The notes: generated by a model not told the origin, from the letters alone. A stretch of 64,000 nt of DNA from Streptomyces sp. TLI_171 (GCF_003610255.1 NZ_RAPS01000001.1:1054001-1118000), one strand, 5' to 3'; positions 21,903 to 30,379 are shown, counted from the first letter of the stretch. Translations and numbers: made by a program.

Positions 21903-23714
21903 GTGGCCCTGTCCCCTCCGCACGCCCGCACCCTCCTCGTGGCCGCCGCGCTCGCCGCGGCGACCCTCCCGCTGACCGGCGGCGCCGCCGGCGCGACCAC
22001 CCCCGTCGGCCAGTCCGCCGCGGTCGGCCAGGACTGCGCGTCCGGCGGCCGGATCCAGGAGACGGTGGTGAACAACACCGCCGCGCCGACCACGTTCACC
22101 CTGTCCTGGCCCGGCAACGGCACCTGGACGGCGAGCGTGGCGGCCTTCGACTCCGCGCACTTCTACTTCACCAAGCCGTCCGGCACGGCCTACTCCTTCC
22201 GCACCACCACGCCGGAGGGCTTTGACCGCACCGTCAGCGGGACCCTCGACTGCTCGAACGCGCTGGACGCCAACGTCAGCCTGGAGTGCCCGCGCAACGC
22301 CGACGGCTCGCTGCCCGCCAGCCACCGCCTGCGGGTGACGCTCGACAACCGGACGGTCACCGCGCAGACCTTCACCGTCGCCTGGCCGGGCCGCCCCTAC
22401 TCGCCGTGGACGGTCACCGTCCCGGCGATGTCGGGCGACTCCTCGCTGTACTGGACCGTCCCGAACGGCACCCCGTACACCTTCAACCTGTCGTCCACCA
22501 CCAGCAGTTGGAGCGAGAGCGAGTCCGGCACGGCGAGCTGCGGACTGGCGGCGGGCACCCCGGGAATGAACGCGCAGACGGTGCTGACCACCAGCAGCCC
22601 GATCGGCGGCGTCAACACCCTGGCGGCAGACGGCGTCTCGTACACCACCACGACCACCACCGCCAAGTCGGTGCGGATCCCGGCGCTGGCCGAGACCGCC
22701 TCCGGCACGGTGATCGCCACCGCCGACGCCCGGATCGACGGCGGCGCGGACCTGGGCGGCGGGACCAACAACATCCAGGTGGCGATGGTCCGTTCGACCG
22801 ACGGCGGGGTGACCTTCTCGGCGCCGCGGATCATCGCGCACCCGCCCACCACCAAGGAGGGCTACGGCGACTCCAGCCTGCTGGTGGACCGCACCACCGG
22901 CCGGGTGTTCTGCTTCTTCACCTACTCGCCGAAGGTCGGCGTCGGCTACTACGGCTCCACCGCGGGCGACACCTCCGCGTCCGCCGCCACCAACACCCAC
23001 ATCAGCTACGTGTACTCGGACGACGACGGCGCCACCTGGAGCTCCGTCGTCGACCTCAACCCGTCGGTTCGGGACGCGAGTTGGGCGGGCATGTTCGCCT
23101 CGTCCGGGCACGGCGTGCAGCTCGCCTCGGGCCGCCTGGTGCAGCCGATGGTGTACCACGACGCGGCGGGCGACCACGCGGCGAACCTCTACTCGGACGA
23201 CCACGGCGCGAGTTGGCACTCCGGCGGCTCGGCGGCGACCGGTGTGAACGAGTCCAAGGCGATCCAGCGCGGCACCGGCAAGGTGGTCCAGAACATGCGC
23301 TCCAACGCGGGCGGCAACCGCTGGTACGCCACCGCCGCGGGTGCCGGCGACGTCGCCGGAGCCTTCGGCGCCGCGTGGAACTCCGGTCTGCTGGACCCGG
23401 GTTGCAACGGCGACGAGGTGTCCTACCTGAAGCCCACCGACGTCGACGCCGCCGGGCGCCCGCTGCTGAGCAGCACCGCGGTGCTGTCCAACGCGGCCAC
23501 CTCCAACAACGCCACCCGGCAGGACCTCACCGTCCGGATCAGCCAGGACGACGGCGCGAGCTGGCCGCACCGGGCGCTGCTGAAGGCCGGCCCGAGCGGC
23601 TACTCGAGCGCGGCGGTGCTGAACGACGGCACGGTGGCCGACCTGTACGAGATCGGCAGCACCGGCGGCATCGTCTACACGGCCTTCACCACCGCCTGGG
23701 TGAGCGGTTCCTGA
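21903..23714 (+). CDS. Secreted GH33 sialidase with two N-terminal beta modules
   Basis: 603 residues from GTG 21903. The hydrophobic signal LLVAAALAAATLPLTGGAAG is cut near residue 30-38. Two related modules (~45-117 and ~129-213) share TFTLSWPG/TFTVAWPG and a YSF/YTF strand, and each is bounded by a Cys pair. The catalytic propeller starts with VRIPAL (Arg258 of the arginine triad) and has Asp boxes STDGGVTF, SDDDGATW, SDDHGASW and SQDDGASW. NESKAIQ and NMRSNAGG match the Glu and second Arg regions. The enzyme would release sialic acid from host or plant-associated glycoconjugates outside the cell. The ribosome site before GTG is weak. It converges with the second FadR-type gene. Confidence 0.9.
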   Translation: MALSPPHARTLLVAAALAAATLPLTGGAAGATTPVGQSAAVGQDCASGGRIQETVVNNTAAPTTFTLSWPGNGTWTASVAAFDSAHFYFTKPSGTAYSFRTTTPEGFDRTVSGTLDCSNALDANVSLECPRNADGSLPASHRLRVTLDNRTVTAQTFTVAWPGRPYSPWTVTVPAMSGDSSLYWTVPNGTPYTFNLSSTTSSWSESESGTASCGLAAGTPGMNAQTVLTTSSPIGGVNTLAADGVSYTTTTTTAKSVRIPALAETASGTVIATADARIDGGADLGGGTNNIQVAMVRSTDGGVTFSAPRIIAHPPTTKEGYGDSSLLVDRTTGRVFCFFTYSPKVGVGYYGSTAGDTSASAATNTHISYVYSDDDGATWSSVVDLNPSVRDASWAGMFASSGHGVQLASGRLVQPMVYHDAAGDHAANLYSDDHGASWHSGGSAATGVNESKAIQRGTGKVVQNMRSNAGGNRWYATAAGAGDVAGAFGAAWNSGLLDPGCNGDEVSYLKPTDVDAAGRPLLSSTAVLSNAATSNNATRQDLTVRISQDDGASWPHRALLKAGPSGYSSAAVLNDGTVADLYEIGSTGGIVYTAFTTAWVSGS

Positions 23715-23721
23715 CGGCCCG

Positions 23722-24486
23722 TCAGCCCGAAGCCCGGTCCGCCGCCGCCTTGGCGTTGCGCTCGCGCGCGGCGGCGATCCGGCGGCGGGCCGGCCGGTAG
23801 TGGGCCTCCACGGCCCGGTCGAAGGCGGCCGGGTCGCTGCTGCGGACGGCGGCCACGATGGCGCGGTGCGCGTTGACGGTGTCGATCTCGTCCTGCTTGG
23901 TGATCACGTGCAGGTGCGGGGCGACGATGCCGTAGACGTCCCAACAGGCCGAGGAGAACTGGCTGATCAGCTCGTTCTTCAGCGGTTCGACCAGCAGGGC
24001 GTGGAAGCGGCGGTCGATCGCGATGACCTCCTGGCCGGCGGCCAGTCCGGCCTCCATCTCGTCGACCAGCCCGTCCAGGGCGGTGATGTGGTCGGCGTGC
24101 AGGGTGTCCAGGATGCGCTGCGCCATGCCGCGCTCCAGCACCTCGCGGACGTCGACCAGTTCCTCCAGCACCTTGAAGTCGTCGTCGGGGCTGAGCAGTC
24201 CGCGGAAGGTCAGGCCCTCGACCAGGGCGGACATGCTGAGCCGGCCCACGTAGGTGCCGTGGCCGTGCCGGACCTCGACGATGTCCAGGGCGTCCAGGGT
24301 CTTCACGGCTTCCCGGACGCTGGAGCGGCTGGTGCCCAGCGCCTCGCACAGCTCGGCCTCGCTGGGCAGCAGGTCGCCGGGGCTCAGCTTGTTGTCGATG
24401 ATGTACCGCTTGATCCGCTCGGCGACCTCGTGGCGGCGCAGCGGCCGTGCCGCTGCCCCGGTCCTGCTGCGGCTGGTGTCGGCCAC
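23722..24486 (-). CDS. GntR-family (FadR/FCD) regulator of the sialic acid genes, copy 2
   Basis: 254 residues from GTG 24486. The GntR helix-turn-helix reads LSPGDLLPSEAELCEALGTS and RSSVREAVKTLDALDIVEV. The FCD domain follows (VDVREVLERGMAQ, RRFHALLVEPLKNEL, NAHRAIVAAV). It is very similar to copy 1 throughout, including FRGLLSPDDDF, so the two arose by duplication. Its own operator at 24569-24583 differs only in the central base and flanks. Two paralogues reading the same palindrome could form heterodimers or answer to different ligands. Confidence 0.85.
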   Translation of the reverse strand: MADTSRSRTGAAARPLRRHEVAERIKRYIIDNKLSPGDLLPSEAELCEALGTSRSSVREAVKTLDALDIVEVRHGHGTYVGRLSMSALVEGLTFRGLLSPDDDFKVLEELVDVREVLERGMAQRILDTLHADHITALDGLVDEMEAGLAAGQEVIAIDRRFHALLVEPLKNELISQFSSACWDVYGIVAPHLHVITKQDEIDTVNAHRAIVAAVRSSDPAAFDRAVEAHYRPARRRIAAARERNAKAAADRASG

Positions 24487-24568
24487 GGGTGCTGGCCCCC
24501 TTCGGTCTTCGGCGTTCCGCCGCGTGGCGTCGGGCCACGGGGGGCTGTCAGCGTATCAGCCACCACCT

Positions 24569-24583
24569 GGACATCCGATGTCC
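24569..24583. promoter_or_regulatory. FadR-type operator upstream of regulator copy 2
   Basis: GGACATCCGATGTCC is a perfect palindrome around a central C between the stop of the NanT-like gene (24590) and the start of copy 2. Autoregulation of copy 2 is the simplest reading. Confidence 0.7.
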
Positions 24584-24589
24584 GACCAG

Positions 24590-26029
24590 TCAGCGGGACG
24601 GGCGGGCCAGGTCCGGTCGGCGGTGCAGTCGGCCGGGGACGTCGAGGCCGATCAGCAGGATGACGAGCAGGCTGAACGCGAAGGTGAGCACCGCGAGGGA
24701 CTGGCCCAGCGGGCGGCCCTCGGCGAGCCGGGCGCCGAGCAGCGGGGCGACGGCGCCGCCGAGCGCGCCGACGTTGTAGACGAAACCGAGGCCGGAGGCG
24801 CGGCGCTCGACCGGCAGGTGGCCGCCGAGGTAGCGGGGCAGCAGGCCGGAGATGCCGAAGCTGGTGGCCTGCAGCAGGAACAGCAGGACGCCGAGCAGCA
24901 GCAGGTTGTCCTGGACGGCGAACACCGGGAAGACGAAGGCGAGCGAGGCGACGAGGGTCCACGCGTAGGCGCGGGTCGGGCCGAAGCGGTCGCCGGTGAA
25001 TCCGGCCAGCACGCAGCCGGCGGCGGTCCCGAACCCGGCCCAGAACAGCACGTCGCGCACTTCCTGGGCGCTGTAGTGCAGTTCGGTCTTCAGGTAGGTG
25101 GGCAGCAGCGCCTGGATCGGCCAGGTGTAGAGGAACCCGGCGAACACGGTGCCGGTGAGCGCCAGGTACAGCGCCCGGTGGCGCGGGCCGCCGAGCCGGA
25201 CGGCGAGGGTGCCGAGGGCGGTGGCGGCGAGCAGCGCGAGCGGCCAGCCGGCAGCCCCGGCCTGTCCGGTGAACAGGGCGAGCAGCGCGCCGAGCGCGGC
25301 GGCGGCGAGGGCCAGGTGCGTGGCGGCGCGGCGCGGCGAGGTGCGCCCGTCGGGGCCGGTGAACAGCGGGCGGAACGGGTTGGGGCGGGTGGCGGTCTCG
25401 GCGACGGCCTCCTCCCAGTCCTCGGTCTCGGGCAGTGCGCGGCGCATCCACAGCGCGAACAGGGCGGGCAGCACGCCGAGGTAGAACATCCAGCGCCAGC
25501 CGAGCGCGGGCACCAGCTGGCTGTAGACCTGCGCGGCGAGGACGGTGCCGATCGAGTAGCCGGAGATCAGGAAGCCGCTGGCCCGGCCGCGCATCCGCTC
25601 GGGCCAGCTCTCCATCACGTAGGTGGCGCTGGCGCTGTACTCGCCGGCCATGCCGAGTCCGACCACCAGCCGGGCGGTGAACAGCGCCGGGTAGTTCCAG
25701 GCGAGTCCGCAGGCGAGGGTGCCGAAGGAGAACAGCAGGATGCTGGCGGCCATCGCGGTGCGCCGCCCGTACCGGTCGCCGAGCGCGCCGAGCAGCATGC
25801 CGCCGAGCCAGCGGCTGACGAACGCGGCGGACACCAGCGAGGCGGCCTGCACGGTGTCGAGGCCGAGGTCGGCCTTGATCTCGGTCAGGACCAGGGTGAT
25901 CAGGACGAAGTCGAAGCCGTCCAGGACGTAGCCCGCCCAGGCGGCGGCGAAGGCCCGCCGGCCGCGCGGCCCGACCTGCCGGTACCAGCGGTCCGGGCAG
26001 GGTGCGGGGGTGGGCGGCGGGCGGTTCAT
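24590..26029 (-). CDS. nanT: NanT-like sialic acid:proton symporter (MFS)
   Basis: 479 residues, twelve membrane segments. The match to E. coli NanT is visible all along the chain: WYR near the start, AAWAGYVLDGFDFVLITLVL, then TVQAASLVSAAFVSRWLGG, GDRYGRRTAM, GMAGEYSASATYVMESWPE, and near the end GLGFVYNVGALGGAVAPLLG. NanT imports sialic acid with a proton. This gives the organism a second uptake route beside the ABC importer. The ATG at 26029 lacks a strong ribosome site, but no better in-frame start precedes the conserved region. It lies upstream of regulator copy 2 on the same strand; no palindrome of the regulon was found before its own start. Confidence 0.9.
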   Translation of the reverse strand: MNRPPPTPAPCPDRWYRQVGPRGRRAFAAAWAGYVLDGFDFVLITLVLTEIKADLGLDTVQAASLVSAAFVSRWLGGMLLGALGDRYGRRTAMAASILLFSFGTLACGLAWNYPALFTARLVVGLGMAGEYSASATYVMESWPERMRGRASGFLISGYSIGTVLAAQVYSQLVPALGWRWMFYLGVLPALFALWMRRALPETEDWEEAVAETATRPNPFRPLFTGPDGRTSPRRAATHLALAAAALGALLALFTGQAGAAGWPLALLAATALGTLAVRLGGPRHRALYLALTGTVFAGFLYTWPIQALLPTYLKTELHYSAQEVRDVLFWAGFGTAAGCVLAGFTGDRFGPTRAYAWTLVASLAFVFPVFAVQDNLLLLGVLLFLLQATSFGISGLLPRYLGGHLPVERRASGLGFVYNVGALGGAVAPLLGARLAEGRPLGQSLAVLTFAFSLLVILLIGLDVPGRLHRRPDLARPSR

Positions 26030-26184
26030 CGCGGCAGGATATCCGGACGGCCGGGTTCCGCAAGGGCCTCGGCCCGCCTGCGGGCGCGGGTGCTGCACAA
26101 CCTGGCTTTCCCGCTGGTGTTCCTGCTGCTGGCGGTACCCTCGGTCGGGTATTCCGCCTGACCTGGCCCGCACCCGGAGGACCG

Positions 26185-26559
26185 ATGCCCGACCGATCCG
26201 CCTCCTTCGACCGCGTCGCACCCGTCGTCCCGGTGCTCGACCTGGACGCCGCCCTCGCCCGGTACCGTCGGCTCGGCTTCACCGCCGGTCCGTACGAGGG
26301 CGGCGACCGCTACGGCTTCGTCTCCCGCGACGCCGTCGAGCTGCACCTCACCGAGTGGGACGAGCACGACCCGGCCCGCACCGGCGCCGTGGTGTACCTG
26401 TACGTGTCCGACGCGGACGCGGTCCACGCCGAGTGGTCGGCCGCAGCCCCGCCGGGCCGCCTGACCGCCCCCGCCGACACCCCGTACGGCCTCCGCGAGT
26501 TCGCCTACGTCGACCCGGACGGAACCCTCCACCGCGTCGGCTCACCACTGCCGCACTGA
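26185..26559 (+). CDS. VOC-family (glyoxalase/bleomycin-resistance-like) protein
   Basis: 124 residues from ATG 26185 with GGAGG at 4 bases. It shows the vicinal-oxygen-chelate pattern VAPVVPVLDLDAALARYRRL with GF after it, then ELHLTEW, VYLYVSDADAVHAEW and a terminal FAYVDPDGTLHRVG. Bleomycin-binding relatives sequester the drug; dioxygenase relatives use the same fold. Cytoplasmic, single domain. Function beyond the family is open. Confidence 0.85.
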   Translation: MPDRSASFDRVAPVVPVLDLDAALARYRRLGFTAGPYEGGDRYGFVSRDAVELHLTEWDEHDPARTGAVVYLYVSDADAVHAEWSAAAPPGRLTAPADTPYGLREFAYVDPDGTLHRVGSPLPH

Positions 26560-26582
26560 CGCACCGCCAGGCCGCCGGGCCG

Positions 26583-27602
26583 TCAGTCGGCGGGCTTCCA
26601 GCCGAGCAGGGGGGCGAGGCGGGTGGCGAGGTCGGTGAGGATCTGCACGTAGTCCTCAGGTGCGAAGGTGAACGGGAGGGCGACGGCGATCTCGTCGGCC
26701 TCGCGGAAGGCGGCGTGCGCGTACAGCCGTTCGGCGAGCTGTTCGCTGGGGCCGACCAGGTCGGGGGCGAACAGCAGGCGGGCCGGGCCCTGCGGGGTGC
26801 GGGTCCGGGGCAGCCGCGATTCGGCGTACGCGTGGTACTTGGCGGCCTGCTCGGGGGTGGCGCTGTCGGTGGGGACGATCACCAGGCCGTGCGAGACCCG
26901 GGCCCGGTCGCCCGCGGGGTGGGCGGCGCGGAAGGCCCGGATCAGGTCGAGCTGGTTGGCCTCGAAGTCCTCGCTGCGCTCGGCCCGGACCACGCTGCTG
27001 GTGAGCAGGTTGAGGCCCTGCTCGCCGGCCCAGACCACCGAGCGGAGGCTGCCGCCGCCGTACCAGAGCCGGTCGACCAGGCCGGGCACGTGCGGCTGGA
27101 CCCGCTCGGAGTACGACTCGATGCCCTCGGTGCCGCGGAAGCCGCTGGCGGCCTCGCCGCGCAGCAGTCCGATCAGCCGTTCCACCCGCTGGTAGGTGAA
27201 GTCCTCGCGGTCGGCGGTGTCGGGGTACAGCGCCTGCTTGACGTCGTCGAAGTGCAGCGGAACGCCGACGCTGACCCCGGGGTTGAGCCGCCCGCCGGAG
27301 AGCACGTCGACGGTGGCCAGGTCCTCGGCGTACCGCAGCGGGTTCTCCCAGCCGAGCGGGGTGACGGCCGTGCCGAGGGCGATCCGCCGGGTGCGCTGGC
27401 TCGCGGCGGCGAGCACCGTCAGCGGTGAGGAGATCCCGTACTGCAGGTGCCGGTGGCGCAGCCAGGCGCTGTCGAAGCCGAGCTGCTCGCCGAGTTCGAT
27501 CAGTCGCAGCGTCGCCTCGTGCCCGGCGGCCGGGTCGTGCTCGTCGAACAGCCCGATGGTCAGGAATCCCAGCGCGCTGAGCGGCCGTTCGGGGGTGGGC
27601 AC
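26583..27602 (-). CDS. LLM-class flavin-dependent oxidoreductase
   Basis: 339 residues from GTG 27602, with AGGAGG 6 bases upstream. The luciferase-like monooxygenase pattern is clear: LGFLTIGLFDEHDPAAGHEA at the start, GFDSAWLRHRH, RIALGTAVTPLGWENPLRYA, and DVLSGGRLNPGVSVG. These enzymes use reduced FMN (or F420) on small organic substrates in the cytoplasm. It converges with the VOC gene. The substrate is not predictable. Confidence 0.88.
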   Translation of the reverse strand: MPTPERPLSALGFLTIGLFDEHDPAAGHEATLRLIELGEQLGFDSAWLRHRHLQYGISSPLTVLAAASQRTRRIALGTAVTPLGWENPLRYAEDLATVDVLSGGRLNPGVSVGVPLHFDDVKQALYPDTADREDFTYQRVERLIGLLRGEAASGFRGTEGIESYSERVQPHVPGLVDRLWYGGGSLRSVVWAGEQGLNLLTSSVVRAERSEDFEANQLDLIRAFRAAHPAGDRARVSHGLVIVPTDSATPEQAAKYHAYAESRLPRTRTPQGPARLLFAPDLVGPSEQLAERLYAHAAFREADEIAVALPFTFAPEDYVQILTDLATRLAPLLGWKPAD

Positions 27603-27737
27603 CGCGGACCTCCTGGCAGACCGGCGGCCCGCGTGGCCGCCCGTCCCGCCACGCTCACACACCACCGCCCGGGCGATCAACCACCCGGGCGGATTGTGAC
27701 GTGGCGTCATCCTCCCGCAACACCGCGGCCGGGCCCG

Positions 27738-29162
27738 TCAGCCGCGGTAGGTCTCCAGCAGGCGCAGCCAGACCTCGCTGACGGTGGGGAAGGCGGGGAC
27801 GGCGTGCCAGAGCCGGTCGAGCGGGACTTCGCCGGCCACCGCGACGGTGGCGGCGTGCAGGAGTTCGGCGACGCCGGGGCCGGCGAAGGTGACACCGACC
27901 AGGACTTCGCGGTCCAGGTCGACGACGGCGCGGGCCTGCCCCCGGTAGTCGTCGGCGAACAGCGAGGCCCCGGAGACGTGGCCGAGCTGGTAGTCGACGG
28001 CGCGGACCCGCAGGCCGGCGTCCTGGGCCTGGCGGAGGGTCAGGCCGACGGCGGCGACCTCGGGATCGGTGAAGACCACCTGCGGGACGGCGGCGTGGTC
28101 GGCGGTGGCGACGGAGCGGCCCCAGCGTTCGACGTCCAGCGGGCGGCCGGCGGCGCGGTCGGCGATCACCCGGCCGAAGATCCGGCCCTGGTACTTGCCC
28201 TGGTGGGTGAGCAGCGCGCGGTGGTTGACGTCGCCGGCGGCGTACAGCCAGCCGCCGGGGACGCCGGTGGCGAGGCCAGTGTCGTCGGTGTCGATCCAGC
28301 GGCCGGGGGCGAGTCCGACGGTGTCGAGGCCGAGGTCGGCGGTGTTGGGGGTGCGGCCGGTCGCGAACAGGACCTCGTCGGCGGGCAGTCGGGTGCCGTC
28401 GGACAGGTCGAGGGTGAGGCCGCCGTCGCGGTGCAGGGCGGTGACGGACACCCCGAGGCGGAGGTCGACGCCGGCGGCGCGCAGCCCGTCGGAGACCAGT
28501 CGGCCGGCGAACTCCTCGGTGCGGTCCAGCAGCCGCTCACCGCGCACCAGCAGGGTCACCTCGCTGCCCAACGCCCGCCAGGCGGTGGCCATCTCGACCG
28601 CGACGACGCCGCCGCCGACCACCGCGAACCGCCCCGGCACGTGTTTGGCGGAGGTGGCCTCGCGGCTGGTCCACACCCCGGCGTCGGCGAGGCCGGGCAG
28701 GTCGGGGAGCGCGGCGCGGGTGCCGGTGCAGACGGCGACGGCGTGCCGGGCGAGCAGGGTGCGCCGTCCGCCGTCGGGGGTGTCGACCACCACCCGGCGC
28801 TCGCCGTCCAGGCGTCCGTGCCCGCGGACCAGGTCGATCCCCACCGACTCCAGCCAGGACAGCTGGCCGTCGTCGTGCCAGTGCGAGGTGAACTCGTCCC
28901 GCCGGGCCAGCACGGCGGCGGCGTCCAGTGCTCCGGTGACCGCCTCGCGGGCGCCGGCCACCCGGCGGGCGTCGGCGAGCGCGGCGGCGGGGCGCAGCAG
29001 CGCCTTGCTGGGCATGCACGCCCAGTACGAGCATTCGCCGCCGACCAGTTCGCTCTCCACGATCACCGTGGTCAGGCCGCCGGCCCGGGCCCGGTCGGCG
29101 AGGTTCTCGCCGGTCGGCCCGCCGCCGACGACCACCACGTCCCAGCTCTGCTCGGCACTCAT
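27738..29162 (-). CDS. FAD-dependent pyridine nucleotide-disulfide oxidoreductase (mercuric reductase/dihydrolipoamide dehydrogenase-like)
   Basis: 474 residues from ATG 29162 with GGAGG at 5 bases. FAD-binding VVVVGGGPTGENLADRARAG is followed by the redox site GGECSYWACMPSK with its Cys-X4-Cys pair. A second nucleotide fold (RFAVVGGGVVAVEMA), the FAD-closing motif LYAAGDVNHRALLTHQ and a C-terminal dimer domain (VVFTDPEVAAVGLT) complete the class I architecture. The catalytic His-Glu near the C terminus is not in its normal HPT..E form (HAVPAFPTVSE here). It reduces a disulfide or similar acceptor with NAD(P)H. It lies downstream of thioredoxin on the same strand, but a terminator separates them. 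Confidence 0.85.
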   Translation of the reverse strand: MSAEQSWDVVVVGGGPTGENLADRARAGGLTTVIVESELVGGECSYWACMPSKALLRPAAALADARRVAGAREAVTGALDAAAVLARRDEFTSHWHDDGQLSWLESVGIDLVRGHGRLDGERRVVVDTPDGGRRTLLARHAVAVCTGTRAALPDLPGLADAGVWTSREATSAKHVPGRFAVVGGGVVAVEMATAWRALGSEVTLLVRGERLLDRTEEFAGRLVSDGLRAAGVDLRLGVSVTALHRDGGLTLDLSDGTRLPADEVLFATGRTPNTADLGLDTVGLAPGRWIDTDDTGLATGVPGGWLYAAGDVNHRALLTHQGKYQGRIFGRVIADRAAGRPLDVERWGRSVATADHAAVPQVVFTDPEVAAVGLTLRQAQDAGLRVRAVDYQLGHVSGASLFADDYRGQARAVVDLDREVLVGVTFAGPGVAELLHAATVAVAGEVPLDRLWHAVPAFPTVSEVWLRLLETYRG

Positions 29163-29256
29163 CCCCGCCCGCCTCCGCTCCACCGCCGGCCGCCCGGTGA
29201 CGGCCGATCAGCCCATCCTGCCGCACCGGCTCGCGCTCGGGCCGCCGGGCGCACGC

Positions 29257-29293
29257 GGCGGCGGCCGCGGACTGTCCGCCCGCGGCCGCCGCC
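29257..29293. terminator. Hairpin terminator after thioredoxin
   Basis: GGCGGCGGCCGCGG (29257-29270) pairs perfectly with 29280-29293 around a 9-base loop, just past the thioredoxin stop at 29305 (minus strand). Confidence 0.7.
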
Positions 29294-29304
29294 CGGCAGG
29301 GCCG

Positions 29305-29667
29305 TCAGCCCTGCTGTTCCGCGATCTTCGCGCGCACCTCGGCCATGTCCACCTCGCGGACCTTTCCGACCAGTTCCTCCAGCGCCACCTCGGGCAGCGC
29401 GCCGGGCTGGGCGTACAGCGCCACTCCGTCGCGGACCGCGATCAGCGTCGGGATCGAGGTGATCTGGAACTCCGCGGCGAGCTGCTGCTGCGCCTCGGTG
29501 TCGACCTTGCCGAAGGTGATGTCGGGGTGCCGCTCCGAGACCCGCTCGAAGATCGGGCCGAACATCCGGCACGGGCCGCACCACTCCGCCCAGAAGTCGA
29601 TCAGGGTGATGCCCTCCCCGCCGACCTCGTCCTGGAAGTTCTCTGCGGTCAGTTCCACAGTCGCCAC
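29305..29667 (-). CDS. Thioredoxin
   Basis: 120 residues from GTG 29667. The active site is FWAEWCGPCRMF. The cis-proline region is SIPTLIAVRDG. It lacks a signal peptide, so it reduces protein disulfides in the cytoplasm. Its length and the methionine after CGPCR resemble accessory thioredoxins rather than housekeeping TrxA. A GATACCC...GGGTATC palindrome with a TTGACG box beside it sits just upstream, pointing to control by a CsoR/CstR-like copper or sulfane-sulfur sensor. Confidence 0.92.
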   Translation of the reverse strand: MATVELTAENFQDEVGGEGITLIDFWAEWCGPCRMFGPIFERVSERHPDITFGKVDTEAQQQLAAEFQITSIPTLIAVRDGVALYAQPGALPEVALEELVGKVREVDMAEVRAKIAEQQG

Positions 29668-29690
29668 GGTCTGCTCCTCACATCCTCGCC

Positions 29691-29708
29691 GATACCCCTG
29701 CGGGTATC
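29691..29708. promoter_or_regulatory. CsoR/CstR-like operator upstream of thioredoxin
   Basis: GATACCCCTGCGGGTATC has perfect 7-bp arms (GATACCC/GGGTATC) and a 4-base centre. TACCC...GGGTA palindromes are the known sites of CsoR-family copper and persulfide sensors. TTGACG on the minus strand abuts it (29713-29708). No csoR gene is in the window. Confidence 0.6.
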
Positions 29709-29747
29709 GTCAACCGATCCCCGCCGCGCGTTGTTCCCGCCGCCGGA

Positions 29748-30299
29748 TCAGCTCTGCTTGATCGCCGAGATGTCGAACTCCAGCACGACCTTGTCGCCGA
29801 CCAGCACGCCGCCGCCCTCCAGCGCCGCGTTCCAGGTGACGCCGTAGTCCTTGCGGCTGATGGTGACCGAGCCCTCCAGGCCGACCCGCAGGTTGCCGTA
29901 CGGGTCGACGGCGTTGCCGGTGTACTCGAAGTCGATGCTGACCGGCTTGGTGGTGTCCTTGATGGTGAGGTCGCCGGTGACCCGGTACACGGTGTCGGAC
30001 AGCGGCTCGACCGCGGTGCTGCGGAACAGGATCTCGGGGAAGTTCGGCGCGTCCAGGAAGTCGTTGTTGCGCAGGTGCTGGTCGCGCTGCTCGACGCCGG
30101 TGTCGATGCTCTCGGTCCTGATCACCACCTGGACGGTGGAGCGGGCCGGGTCGGCGCCGTCCAGGTGCGCGGTGCCCTCGAACTTCTCGAAGGAGCCGCG
30201 CACCTTGGTCACCATGGCGTGGCGGGCGACGAAGCCGATCCGGGTGTGGGTCGGGTCGAGGACGTAGTCCCCGGTGAGCTCGGGCAGGCTGAGGGACAT
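29748..30299 (-). CDS. YceI-family protein
   Basis: 183 residues from ATG 30299. The lipocalin-like YceI pattern is complete: LTGDYVLDPTHTRIGFVARH, KVRGSFEKFEGT, IDTGVEQRDQHLRNNDFLD, and YGVTWNAALEGGGVLVGDKV. The family binds long isoprenoid-like lipids, and members respond to base or osmotic stress. There is no signal peptide here, unlike E. coli YceI, so it is cytoplasmic. It sits just upstream of thioredoxin on the same strand. Confidence 0.92.
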   Translation of the reverse strand: MSLSLPELTGDYVLDPTHTRIGFVARHAMVTKVRGSFEKFEGTAHLDGADPARSTVQVVIRTESIDTGVEQRDQHLRNNDFLDAPNFPEILFRSTAVEPLSDTVYRVTGDLTIKDTTKPVSIDFEYTGNAVDPYGNLRVGLEGSVTISRKDYGVTWNAALEGGGVLVGDKVVLEFDISAIKQS

Positions 30300-30379
30300 G
30301 GCTGCGCTCTCCTCGTGGTGTGTGATGGACGCGTGGCCACGCTAGGGGTTCTGCCCGCCGTCGCGCAGTTGACGCGCCG

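Noticed and set aside
26136..26151. TACCC-N6-GGGTA inverted repeat upstream of the VOC gene
   Set aside because: It resembles the thioredoxin operator but the 6-base centre and lack of flanking symmetry make chance likely in GC-rich DNA; no functional link to a metal or sulfur gene.
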